Positions 11,463 through 22,095 of a stretch of 64,000 nucleotides of DNA are shown here, in pieces. The notes below the pieces were generated by a model that searched no databases, was not told the origin of the DNA, and worked only from the letters and a program-made list of their open reading frames with translations. Source of the stretch: Cephalopachus bancanus (Eukaryota; Chordata; Mammalia; Primates; Tarsiidae); the NCBI GenBank assembly GCA_027257055.1, contig JAPVLO010000323.1, forward strand, positions 879,001 through 943,000, written 5' to 3'. The translations under genes and the position numbers were made by a program. Each line of letters opens with the position of its first letter. The first letter of the stretch is position 1.

Positions 11463-12088
11463 CTTTTTTTTTTCATTGTTTTATTGTAAAGATATGGGAT
11501 ACATGTCAGGATTAAGTACATAAGCAGCCTACGTGCAGGTGAAATTTGGGCTCCCCCTGGTTTAGGATCAGATACTCTTAGTGGTATTATGGACCCCCAC
11601 TTCCCCTGGCAGAGTCTCACAACTGTCGATCCCTCTCTTGCACTATTGTGATAAATGTTCAGGACCCACTTGAGTGAGAACATGTGGTATCCAGTTGTTT
11701 CTGTGATAGATCACTGAATGTAATGGACTCTAAATCCATCCAAGTTGCTGCAAAGTTCATAATTTTGAACTTCTTTAGGCTGCATAATACTCCATCATGT
11801 ATCTGTACCACATTTTCTTTATCCAGTCCACTTTTGATGGGCAACAGCATTGGGTCCATGTTTTTGCTATTTTAAATAGTACTGCAATAAACATGCATGT
11901 ACAAGTATCTTTTTTGTAGAATGATTTGAGTTCCTCTGGGTGTATGCCCAGAAGGAGGATTACTGGGTCGTATGGAAAGTTGATTTTTAGATCTTTTAGA
12001 ATTTGCCACACTGTTTTCCACAGAGGTTGTACTAGTTTATACTCCCACCAACAGTATAAAATGTTCCCTTTTCCCCACATCCTTATTA
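11463..12088 (-). mobile_element. 5'-truncated L1, minus strand
   Basis: Begins with poly-T at 11464-11473 and the 3' UTR junction 'gtaaagatatgggatacatg', then the ORF2 C-terminus on the minus strand (11775-12080 reads YCWWEYKLVQPLWKTVW and LLGIHPEELKSFYKKDTCT, with AKTW and MEYYAA further on). It inserted into an L2 and is cut off at its 5' side next to a plus-strand L1. Open only in part; not a working gene. Confidence 0.9.
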
Positions 12089-12369
12089 AGCAAATATTTG
12101 AGCATTGTGACTACACAGATAAAAAGATTTGGTCCCACTTCTCAAAAGAAGGTATATGAACGCTGAAAAATACATGAAAAAATGTTCAGCCTCACTAATC
12201 ATCAGAGAAACGCAAATCAAAACCACATTGAGATACTACCTCACTCCAGTAAGGGTAACCATTATCAATAAATCAAAAAAACAACAGATGCTGGCAAGGA
12301 TATGGAGAAAAGAGTTCCCTTTTACACTGTTGGTGGGAGTGCAAACTAGTTCAATCTCTATGGAAAACA

Positions 12370-12558
12370 GTGTGGCAATTTTTGAAAGAACTGGAAATTG
12401 AGCTTCCATACAACCCAACAATCCCTCTTCTGGGAATACACCCAGAGGAACTCAAGTCATTCTACAAAAAAGATATCTGCACACGCAAGTTTGTTGCAGA
12501 ATTATTCACAATAGCAAAAACATGGAACCAACCATGCTGCCCACTGAAAGAGCACTGA
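12370..12558 (+). pseudogene. L1 ORF2 C-terminal fragment
   Basis: An open 62-codon piece of the L1 ORF2 C-terminal region: WQFLKELEIELPYNPTIPLL, then GIHPEELKSFYKKD and IAKTWNQPCCP. It lies upstream of the small inverted insert and has no start or promoter of its own. Confidence 0.8.
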
Positions 12559-12937
12559 TTTAAAAAATGTTTCATTTTTTAATGTTTCATTGTTTCTATG
12601 ATCGATCACTGAGTGTTATAGACTCCAAATCCATCCAAGTTGCTGTTTATATATACATGATGGAATATTATACAGACATAAAGAAGGACAAAATTATGAA
12701 CTTCACAACAACTTGGATGGACTTAGATGTTATAACACTGAGTGATCTGTCACAGAAACAAAGAACCGAATATCACATGTTCTCACTCATAAGCGGACCT
12801 TGAACAACTATTGTAATACTGTAAGAAAGAGATTGGCAGCAGTGAGAAACTGCCAGGGGAAGGGAGGGCACACGTCATTAACAAGGGTACCTGCATAATG
12901 AACATTTGTATACCTAACCCTGAATTATACCCCACAT

Positions 12938-13222
12938 TTTTTTTTTTTAGTTGGAGTCTCACTCTGTCGCCCAGACTGGAGTGCAGTGGCCGCTCCCGGC
13001 CACCGCAGCCTCGACCTGCTGGGCTCCGGCGATCCTTCCACCTCAGCCTTCTGAGTAGCCGGAATTACAGGCGCGCGCTACCACGCCCGGCTAATTTTTT
13101 TATTTATTGTAGAGCTGAGGTCTCGCTGCCCAGGCGGGTCTCGAACCCGCGGGCTCAGGCAATCCACTCACCTCAGTCTTCCAAAGGCGCGGGATTACAG
13201 GCTGAGCCACCGAGCCCAGCTG
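12938..13222 (-). mobile_element. Young lineage-specific Alu, minus strand, inside L1
   Basis: Antisense full-length dimeric Alu with poly-T at its left. Bounded by an exact 9-bp target duplication ACCCCACAT at 12929-12937 and 13223-13231. It splits the 3' UTR of the plus-strand L1 just before its A-tail, so it is younger than that L1. Shares the young-Alu diagnostic positions of the window. Confidence 0.95.
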
Positions 13223-13267
13223 ACCCCACATATTTAAAATAAAAAATTTAAAATAAAAAAAAGAGAG

Positions 13268-13698
13268 ATCAGGTACCCTTATCGATGCTATGTGCTCCCT
13301 CCCTTCTTCTCCTGCCAGTTTCTGGCTACTGCCAATCCCTTTCTTATAGTATTATGGTAAGTGTTCAGAGTCCGCTTATGAGTGAGACTATGTGTATTCA
13401 GTTCTTTGTTTCTGTGATAGATCACTGAGTATTATAGACTCCAAATCCATCCAAGTTGCTGTGAAGTTCATGAGTTTGTCCTTCTGTATGGCTGCATTAT
13501 ACTCCATTGTGTATATGTACCACTTTTTTAATCCAGTCTAAAATATCTAAAAATTGACCTTCCATACAACCCCATAATCCCCCTACTGGGAATATACCTG
13601 TAGGAACACAAATCACTTTATGAAAAAGATACCTGTACATGCAAGTTTGTTGCAGCATTATTCACAATAGCAAAAACATGGAACCAACCATGCTGACT
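13268..13698 (-). mobile_element. L1 with 5' inversion (twin-priming structure)
   Basis: 13268-13535 is antisense L1 (3' UTR to 'ttaatccagtct', the ORF2 stretch ending DWIKK). 13536-13698 is sense L1 running to 'ggaaccaaccatgctg'. In L1 order the sense piece ends just before the point where the antisense piece begins, so the two are adjacent non-overlapping parts of one element with the 5' part inverted. The extreme 3' end and A-tail are missing. Confidence 0.75.
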
Positions 13699-13728
13699 GG
13701 AGTTAGGTGATATCACAGTGTGGTTTTA

Positions 13729-14375
13729 TTTTATTTTTTATAATCAATATTTTTTATTATGGTATTGTGGGGTACAGTTAAGGGCTAGGTATACAAATAT
13801 GCTTCGTTCAGGCACCCTTGTTGATAAAAGGTGTCTCCCCATCCCCAGACAGATGTTTACTACCATTAATCCCATCTCCCTTCCCCTTCCCCCCCATAGT
13901 TTCCCACCATTATCAGTCATTTTCTTACGGTAATATGTTGGATGATCAAGGTCCACTATGTGAGTGAGAACATGTGATACTCAGATCTTTGTTTCTGTAA
14001 GAGCTCACTCAGTATTATAGACTCTAGTTCCATCCAGGTTGCTGCGAAATTCATGATACTGTTTTTGTTTTTTTTTATGGCAACGTAGTATTCCATCGTG
14101 TATATGTACCACATTTTTAAAATCCAGTCTTCTTTTGATGGGCAGCATGGTTACTTCCAGGTTCTTGCTATTGTGAACAATGCTGCGATAAACATTCGTG
14201 TGCAGGTATCTTTTTAATAGAGTGATGAGTTCTTCAGGGTATATTCTCAGTAGGGGGATTGCATGGTCGTATGGGAGGTTGATATTTAGAGCTCTAAATA
14301 TTTAGGAATCGTCACACTGCTTTCCACAGAGGTTGCACTAGTTTACACTCCCACTAACAGTGTAGAAGTGTTCCG
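13729..14375 (-). mobile_element. 5'-truncated L1, minus strand, with TSD
   Basis: Antisense L1 3' end from 'ttattttattttttataatc' through the 3' UTR ('ttgtggggtacagttaaggg') and ORF2 C-terminal region to 'aacagtgtagaagtgttccg'. Flanked by an exact 13-bp duplication CAGTGTGGTTTTA at 13716-13728 and 14376-14388. Many stops in ORF2. Confidence 0.88.
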
Positions 14376-14403
14376 CAGTGTGGTTTTAATTTGCATTTCT
14401 GTA

Positions 14404-14525
14404 CCTGATCTCAAACCAGGTGAAAGGGGGATCAAACGTAGCCCTAAACTTTACCTGTATGATGACCACTTGTATATCTAATCCTGAATCGTACCCCACA
14501 TCTTTAAAATCAAATTTTAGAAAAT
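14404..14525 (+). mobile_element. Short L1 3' end, plus strand
   Basis: Only the final ~120 bp of an L1: 'gatctcaaaccaggtgaaag', 'ccacttgtatatctaatcct', then 'accccacatctttaaaatca'. The ending matches the other L1 tails in the window. Severely 5'-truncated. Confidence 0.75.
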
Positions 14526-15044
14526 TCCTGCCAGCAGCATTTTGAGGATTCTAGTTTCTCCACATCCATGCCAACACTTTATATGTCTACCTTTTTAATT
14601 ATACTTTTTCTAATGAAAGTGATATTCTGTTGAAGTTCTATTTTTTATTTCACTAATGATTAATGATGCTGAATATCTTTTCATGTGCTTACTGGCCATT
14701 TGTATATCTCCTTTGGTGAAATGTCTATTCAATTATTTTGCTCATTTAAAAACTGAGACTTATTTTTTTAAACTGAGTTGTAAAGAGCTTTTTCATATTC
14801 TGGATACAGGTTCTATAAGAAATATAATTTGTGAATTTTTTTTCAGTCTGTGATTTGTCTTCTTATATTCCTACTGATGTCTTTGGAAACGCAAAAGCTT
14901 TAATTTTTGATAAAGTCCAATTTATCAACTTCTCTTACGGATCATGCTTTTGTTATCATATTGACCAACCCAAGGTGGTGAAGATTTTCTCCTATGTGTT
15001 CTTCGAAGAGTTTTGCAGTCCATTTTAGGTCTGTGGTCATTTCT
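14526..15044 (-). mobile_element. Old L1, inverted 5' portion
   Basis: Diverged antisense L1 ORF2 sequence, older than its neighbours: 'tttctccacatccatgccaa', 'tactggccatttgtatatct', 'ggtgaaatgtctattcaatt', 'tccaatttatcaacttctct'. Its L1-3' edge (left, 'cctgccagcagcatt') abuts in L1 order the start of the plus-strand piece at 15700, suggesting both are halves of one L1 with a 5' inversion. Confidence 0.75.
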
Positions 15045-15694
15045 TTCTTTATTTATTTCTAGGATATCACTATTTTAAAGACGTGGGGTACAATTCAGGA
15101 TTGAGTATACAAGTGGTCATTGTACAGGTAAAGTTTGGGCCTACCTTTGGTCCCCACTTCACCTGGTTTTGGATCAGGTACCCTTATGATGTTGTGTGTC
15201 CCCCCCACCAACCCTGGCAGTTTCCTGCTACTTCAATTCCTTTCCTATAGTATTATGAGAATTGTTCGGGGTCCACTTATGAGTGAGAACATGTGGTACT
15301 CAGTTCTTTGTTTCTGTGATAGATCACTGAATATTATAGATTCTAAATCCATGCAAGTTGCTGTGACGTCCACAGGTTTGTCTTTTATGGCTGTGTAATA
15401 TTCCATTGTATACATGTACCACAGCTTTTTAAACCAGTGCTCTTTCAGTGGACAGCATAGTTGGTTCCATGTTTTTGCTATTGTGAATAATGCTGCAATA
15501 AACTTGTGTGTGCAGGTATCTCTTTTTGTAGAATGATTTGGGTTCCTCCAGGTATACTCCCAGAAGGGAGATGATTGGGTCATATGAAAGGTCAATTTCT
15601 AGTTCTTTTGGAAATCGCCACACTGTTTTCCATAAAGGTTGAACTAGTTTGCATTCCCACCAACAGTGTAGAAGAGTTCCCTTTTCTCTGCATC
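15045..15694 (-). mobile_element. Younger L1, minus strand, inserted into the old L1
   Basis: Starts at 'aaagacgtggggtacaattc' and runs through the 3' UTR and ORF2 end on the minus strand (15245-15623: LLGVYLEEPKSFYKK, FIAALFTIAKTWNQLCCPLK, ALVKKLWYMYTMEYYTAIK by frames), ending near 'gaagagttcccttttctctg'. It separates the two halves of the older L1. Confidence 0.85.
15245..15595 (-). pseudogene. L1 ORF2 C-terminal fragment
   Basis: A 116-codon open stretch of ORF2 C-terminus: FIAALFTIAKTWNQLCCPLK, MYTMEYYTAIK and SIIFSDLSQKQRTEYHMFSL are recognisable L1 blocks. Reading starts out of frame upstream, showing a frameshift against 15429-15623. Remnant only. Confidence 0.8.
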
Positions 15695-16095
15695 CTTAAG
15701 CTGGCAGGAATTTTAAATGATCAGCTACTTTGGAAAACAATTTGGTAGCTTCCTAATAATTAAACATAAATTTACCATATGACCCAGCAATTTTACCTTT
15801 AGCTTTACCAAAGGGAAATGAAAAGTAATTTATACACAGAAGTGAAAAGTTATACAAGAGAAGACAAAAATGTGTATATGAATGTTTGTAGCAACATTAT
15901 TCATAATAGCTAAAAAAGTGGTAACAATCTAAATGTCCAACAACTGGGGAGTAGACAAACAAAAATGGATTGTGGTGATGGTTCCACAACTCTGTAAATT
16001 TACGCAACATCATTGACTTGTACATGTGAGACTTGTACACGTGAGACAGGTAAACTTAATGATATGTAAATTATACCTGAATAGAGCTTCTTTTA
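15695..16095 (+). mobile_element. Old L1, 3' portion, plus strand
   Basis: Diverged sense L1: 'ttggaaaacaatttggtagc', 'accatatgacccagcaattt', 'aacattattcataatagcta', 'gtccaacaactggggagtag', and a decayed 3' UTR. Continues in L1 order from the inverted part at 14526, sharing the word GCTGGCAGG at the break. Confidence 0.75.
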
Positions 16096-16134
16096 CAAAA
16101 CAGCTTTATATTTGTATAGATATGCAAAATCACT

Positions 16135-16330
16135 ATAATGGCAACATGTATTTATGCATTTACCATGTACAAGTCGTGATCCATTTGCTTTATACATGTT
16201 AACTCTGTGTGCATGGAATCCTCACAATGCTAGTAGGTAGGTGCCATTATCATCCTATTTTCCACATAAAACTAAGGCACAAAGAGATTGAACAATTTGT
16301 CCAATGACACATACCTAAGAAATGGTTAAT
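16135..16330 (-). repeat. MIR SINE, minus strand
   Basis: Antisense MIR landmarks: 'ggaatcctcacaatgctagt', 'aggtaggtgccattatcatc', 'aaaactaaggcacaaagaga', 'ttgaacaatttgtccaatga'. Confidence 0.8.
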
Positions 16331-18214
16331 CTGCAAATATTGGGAAGGAGTGAAACTGTCAAATCACTACATCCTCGCTCTACCGAAAAGTCTCATTTGG
16401 CTCAAATAATTATGGGAAATAAACAGGGGTTGGATTAATTATTCTTTTTCCCTTTAGTAACAAATTAAGAAGAAAAATCTGAAATTATATAAAAGACTCA
16501 TAAGTATCATTAAATTCTTCTTTCCAGTCATTTTGACTGGGGAAAACTGGTATTTCTGTTGAAACACTACGCTGGAAAGGCAGGAATTCATGTCAACACC
16601 ATTATTGACCATTAAAAGAAAGCCCTGTTCATCTTTGTTCTACTCTAGCTTGTGAATCCAGATCTTTTTTAACAAAGCAGAGCAGGGAGTTGGCCAGAGT
16701 GAAGCTCCCACTTCCGTTCCACAAAGACCAACCCCACACACCTGTGCCCACCTCAGTAGACATCTCTCCAGAGTGTCCTCGGCATCATCCTCTCATGTTC
16801 AAACCTGTCACTTGTCCCTACTTTACCGTGGGCTATGTGTGTCACAGTACAGAAGATGCCCATGAAAGCCCACATCTATACCTCTTATAAGAAATAAAAA
16901 TTGTATTAGGTAAAGAAATCTGTTGATGACGTGTAGGCTCAATTGCACTATAATCACACTCTACAAATAGTAAAACCTATTAAAACCACCAGAAATCATG
17001 TAATTTTCTTTGAATAGAAGGAAACGGGGGCTGTGTCATGCTATATTACACATTATCAAATCACTGAATAGTCAACCCAAGTTAAGTCATAGGAGTGACA
17101 TAAATGTGAGTAGAAAAACAGTCTTGCCTTGAGAGAGAGAGAGAGTTTTAATTCTGCTAAGGGCCACCTGACCCAAATCTACAGTTGATTGAAATGTTTA
17201 CATTCTGACATAACTGAAGATAATTCAGCTTGTGCAAGCATTCCCCACAAAATCTAAGGTTTCTTTTCTTCTTCCATCCTCTTTTTTTCCCATCCTACCC
17301 TCTAGATTATAAGCATTAGCTCCCTTTTGCTGAGGCTGAATCAATAACATCATTTCTTCATTACCAATCTTAAGACAATCACAGCACATAAAAATGGGAT
17401 TTGACTTGCTGATGTTTAATTATTGATGTGGTCTTTTAAAAACATTTTTGGTTCTCTGAAACGGTTTCTCAGAACTGTGCTCCATTTCTCATTGGTTCCC
17501 TATTCTGTTTGTTCTTGGCCCCAGCGCTCCTTTCGATTTTCTGCAGGTTAGCAAGTGCTGCATTGTCTGCTTTTGAAATGTGTCTTTAGGCATGCTTTTG
17601 TTTGACAAGGAATGCCAAGGCTGAGCTGACAAAGTCTGTTTGAAAATCTTTTTCCAGGTATACAAGATCAGTAAGCCTGTTCAATGTATACTGTGATTAG
17701 AATTTTTCTTCAGATATTTATATCAACATTTCAGTTTTAGGGAGAAATGTTTTCTGAGCCTACCTGTCAGAGAGAAACTTACAAAAGGTAAGAACTCTAT
17801 CATTTATATATTCAAATGTAGAAATACGTTTGTGGTAAAAAGTTGACAATCTCCCCCCATATGACTTAGAAGAAGGAAGACAGGCCACAAGTATAGTCAC
17901 CACTCCTCCCACAGGCTGGAACAAACATCTCTTTAGGAGTTCTGGTCCTCAGATATGGGGTTTCAGGTTTAATGTGGAAAGATTTAGGAGGTTTTAATCA
18001 TAAGAGTTTACCTCCTGCATGCTTTCCTCTTAGGGATAGGAGAAATGCGAAAAAAAAGTATGAGAATACATAGCTACTGAAGGAAAGTTTGTCTCTATAA
18101 ATCTATATATTAAGTCTGCCATCTGCCAATAGGAGTTTATAAATGTCTGGAATATTTTTCTTCTAAAACCTTCAGTATTAAACTCATTTCTGCAAATATT
18201 CATTATATCACCAG
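16331..18214. other. Repeat-free stretch, candidate conserved non-coding DNA
   Basis: No interspersed repeat recognised. A (GA) run sits at 17131-17145. The part from about 17150 to 17700 is evenly composed with TTAATTATTGATG and homeodomain-like ATTA words and looks slowly evolving (inference). The small plus frame at 16690-16890 has no domain. Confidence 0.35.
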
Positions 18215-18640
18215 ATATATTTAAAGGTGCAATACCATTGCTAAGTGAAAGAAGCCCATTTGAAAAGACAAAGGTCAGTGGTTGCCACAGTTTGGCAAGA
18301 GAGAGGAATACATGAACAGATAAAGCACAGGATTTTTAGAGTAGTGAAATTATTCTGTATGACACTTACATGGGACGTTTTTCTCAGAACTCATGGAAGT
18401 ACATAAAACAAAGAATAAATTTTAACGTTAACTATGGACTTTAATAATATTTACAATATTGGATCATTAATTATAAAAAATATACAACGCTAATGCAAGA
18501 TCATAATAGAAAATATGTGTGCTGTGGAGTGTGGAATATATGGGGACTCTTTGTACTATCTGCTGTGTTCTTCTATAAATCTAAAACTGTTCTAAAAATG
18601 TGTGTTAACTTTAAAAATTAGGAAATCCTTGAGCTGTACG
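18215..18640 (+). repeat. Old L1 (L1M-type) 3' end, plus strand
   Basis: Carries the recognisable 3' landmarks of ancient L1: 'ggtcagtggttgccacagtt', 'acaggatttttagagtagtg', 'gaaattattctgtatgacac', 'taactatggactttaataat', 'aatctaaaactgttctaaaa'. Confidence 0.75.
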
Positions 18641-18808
18641 TTTATAATTTGTACATTTTTGTCTATGTAATTTGTGTTTCCAGATAATATGAAATGACTT
18701 AAAAAATACACAAAAGTCAATTAAAAACAACAAAAAAATTTTTATAAAACATTAATAAATAAAAGTGCAATGCATTTTACCTAAGACTTTTCAAAAATAT
18801 AACATACA

Positions 18809-19105
18809 GCCAGACATGGTGGTTCATGCCTGTAATTCCAGCACTTTTGAAGGCTGAAGCAGGAAGACTGCTCGAGTCCAGGAGTTAAGAGACCAGACTA
18901 GGCAATATAGCAAAACCTTGTCTCTACAATAATAATAATAATAATGAGCCAGTCATGGTGGTATGCACCTGTAATCCCAGTCTATGGGGAGGATGAAGCA
19001 GAAGCACCACTTGAATTCAGGAGTTCAAGGCTGCAGTGAGTCGTGATATGCCACTGCTCTCCAGCCTGGGTGACAGAGTGAGACCCCACCCAACTCAAAA
19101 AAAAA
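18809..19105 (+). mobile_element. Old Alu (AluJ-like), plus strand
   Basis: Full dimer from GCCAGACATGGTGGTTCATG through an expanded (AAT) linker at 18929-18945 to 'ccagcctgggtgacagagtg' and a short A-tail. Diverged and CpG-poor, in contrast to the young Alus. Confidence 0.93.
18929..18945 (+). repeat. (AAT)n in the Alu linker
   Basis: About six AAT units replace the A-rich linker between the two Alu monomers. Confidence 0.9.
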
Positions 19106-21895
19106 TTTCACATATATACGTGTGTGTGTATATATATTTATATGTAATGTTATTTTTAAGCCTGTTTTAAAAGGCTACTCACTTTTGGGAAGCTTAGCAT
19201 ACTACAAAAAAGGGGTGTCACCTCTACCACCACTTAGATACCTAGACTCCACCAATCAGGCTTACACTAACTTGCTTTAGGAAGAGTTTGCAAAAGGCAG
19301 TATAATGAAACATTTGAGTGAAGGGTCATATCCAGCCTAAGAGATGAAGTAAGTTTTAAGCATTTTAGTAAGCTCAAGCAGAAAAATTAATTTCAAAGTA
19401 GGCTTATCAAGTGATTGAATCTATTGATTAAAGCAGGCCCTGCAGCTCACCTACCTGAAAACACTCCCTTAATCATTTCAGTTAGCCAGGACATGCAAAC
19501 AGAACATTCTGCAGTTTCTTAACATGTGTCCCACAATTCAGACTGTTAACTAATTCAGATTGATCTTCTCTTCAGTTATGAAAATTAGATTATACTAGGC
19601 TGCCTTTGTCTCTGTTAAGTATTATAATTTGTCAGTCATTTTATTAGCAAATATTCATTAATCACTTACTATGAGGTTAGGCACAGTACTAGATACTGAG
19701 GAAATAACTGCAAGTAATCCAATCCTTGAACTCAGGGACTCAGAGCCCAGCGAAGGCAGAAAAAAAATCAGATATGTTCTCAAAAATGTCAAAAATAATA
19801 AAATAGAATTTAAAGGTCCCAACATGTAAATAATAATAATAGTAACAGTCATTTTTAAATGCCTTGCAGAGTAAGATGGGGTGAATTAACAGATAGTTAA
19901 GTCAAGCTTGAGACCGTATGCAATTTCCTCTTAAAAAACATCTTACACAATAATGTTTTTATGTTGTATAATCCACATTTTCTTTTTCCAGGACAACACT
20001 GACATAACCATATTCACTTTCCAATATAGTTTTCTATCAAGAACAGTAAGCTTATATACCACCTGATGCTGCCACTAAAATGTATGAATATATGATGCTT
20101 CCGCATCAAAATCACTGATTGGTAAGCCTTTCTTTTTCTTGTTTTCAAGTGCTGACCAGTGTTGATAATGGATGTCAATCCAAGTTTCTATGTCCAATAG
20201 AGAATGATTGGGGGGCAGAGGAAGAAGGAATGCACACAGAGGCGTCCACGCTCTTCTAAGGTCTGCATGCCAGAGCCTAGTTTTGATGCCCATGCCTGTC
20301 CCAGAAATTATTGGCTCTTTGTGCTGATTTTATCTTAACCCGAGGTGCTTTCTACACACATCTAAGAAAGAAAGAAAAATATATGCCTATTCTGTTGTTA
20401 AGTGGCTCGTTTTCACACCAAACCAGATAAGGAATGAATTGGATTCTAGGAGGATAGCTGACCCTAATGTTCCTCCCAGTCATTGAAGAGCATTGGCAAT
20501 CAAACGGTGTTTTTCTTTGTGTCTATCCATGGTTTGGCAAATTTGGTGCAGCTCTTTCAGAGTCTTTCCCATAAAGAAAGGCTAAATCCATTCCAGATAC
20601 TTAGAGTGCTGTTGTAGGAAATGCTACAAAACCATTTCTGTCCTGTGGGCCACAGTAAGTGTCAGAATCTACACCGGTAAAGTGAGACAGAAAAATAAAT
20701 GTCATTTTAAGATGGAGGAATGTGTACAGCCTATCCATTTCATTTTGTGTTTCTGCTGGCTTTAACTGGACACGTTATACAGAATCTCTCGTTTTTTTAC
20801 AGAAATTCCAGAGTCGTCTATAAATCCCAAGATGAGAATATCTAATGTACTTTGGAAGGTGTTGCTATGCTCACAAATTCAAATGATAAAAACAAACAGG
20901 GCTTTGCAAAACATGTATAAAACCAACATACATGTTAATGTCTATGGTCTACCAGCTTAAGAGAGAGGCCCCAGAGAGAAACACTTCAGAATTCCATAAC
21001 TACACCTACTTCAGGGCTCGTTTCAGGAATGAAGAGTAGATAATCATTTGTTTTGGATGCACGGAAGGTGAACAGGGAATTTGAAAGGTGATGGAGGGAA
21101 TATTCTTTTTGGGGATAAAATGGCAATTGTTTGCTCTAGCGATCCTCATTATACTGTTGATTTCCATCCTACTGACATTAAGAGGTCCTCTTATCTCTCA
21201 CCCACTTCCCCTTCTGCTCTTACAATTTTTTATTCCTTTTGATTTCATGACAAAAATTTGCAAGTCTGAAACTTAGATTTCACCTGAAATGTTAATATTT
21301 GAGCTCCATGTATTAAAAAGAGAAATAGGAAAGGCCCGACTTTCAAACCCACAGTCAACCCTGTAGTATGAGAAGTTTGACAAGCAGGATTGCCTGTCCG
21401 CTTATCAATGCATTATCAGCACTTACCAGTGTTGCTCTCCTTGGCTTGTTTCTAGTGCAGATGTTTCACACAAAACTCTAAATTTATGTCAAGAGAGAGT
21501 TAAGAAAACATTCTTTAAATTGTGCTGGATGTGAAAAATAAAGAGTCTACTTAATTGCTTTTTTTTTTTTTTTTTTGCTCTTGTTTTTTTCACAAGACTA
21601 GAAATACATTTGCTTGTGATCTTTGTTGTGGTGAACAGATCTTCCTGAAAAAGAAGATATCTCTTAGACCAGAAATATTCTCAGGGCATGAAAATCCATT
21701 AAAGAGTTTAATTCTGCTAAAATAAGATCCCTAGCTGCCCTGTGCCTGAGGCAATTCACACAAAGGGTGCAATTTGAAAACTTGATTAAGTAGGCTCTGC
21801 TGCTGTTTCTTAGTATAGTAGTATCCTGTCCAGTGGCCCACAGGTTTCTAAGACCCTGACTTAAATTCATCAATACTACACTGTGTAGTAAACTT
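19106..21895. other. Mostly single-copy stretch
   Basis: Begins with an AT/GT-rich run (19112-19142). 19640-19740 has a weak MIR/L3-like flavour ('ttaggcacagtactagatac'). A pure T run lies at 21560-21576. No gene-like frame: the 62-codon hydrophobic frame at 21088-21276 is isolated and lacks context. Confidence 0.4.
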
Positions 21896-21899
21896 GAAA

Positions 21900-22095
21900 G
21901 GGTCAGACTGGTTAGAATCTCAGCTCAACAAACGTATTAGCTATGAAATCATAAGTCTTGGTTTCTTTATTGGTAAAATGAGTGAAAAACTGATTTAAAA
22001 ATTTGTCTCACAAAGTTGTCCTAAGAAAATCATTTCTGTAAAGTACCTAGCACATTGTCCAACATATGGTAAGTATTCAATAATTACCGTTTTCC
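21900..22095 (+). repeat. MIR SINE, plus strand
   Basis: Landmarks in order: 'tagaatctcagctcaac', 'ttggtttctttattggtaaa', 'aagtacctagcacattgtcc', 'atatggtaagtattcaataa'. Confidence 0.75.

Larger units (their letters stand above)
12089..13268 (+). mobile_element. 5'-truncated L1, plus strand, with a small inverted insert and a nested Alu
   Basis: Runs from ORF2 near 'acttctcaaaagaaggtata' through CWWECKLVQSLWKTVWQFL and LLGIHPEELKSFYKKDICT to the 3' UTR 'gaacatttgtatacctaacc' and the tail 'tatttaaaataaaaaattta'. About 12575-12645 is antisense L1 sequence breaking the sense copy. The Alu at 12938-13222 splits the 3' UTR. It overlaps in L1 coordinates with its minus-strand neighbour, so they are two insertions and not one inverted copy. 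Confidence 0.85.

Noticed and set aside
12089..12558. Minus and plus L1 pieces at 11463-12558 as one twin-primed L1
   Set aside because: Both pieces cover the same ORF2 region (the CWWE..KLVQ block occurs in each), so they cannot be complementary halves of one element.
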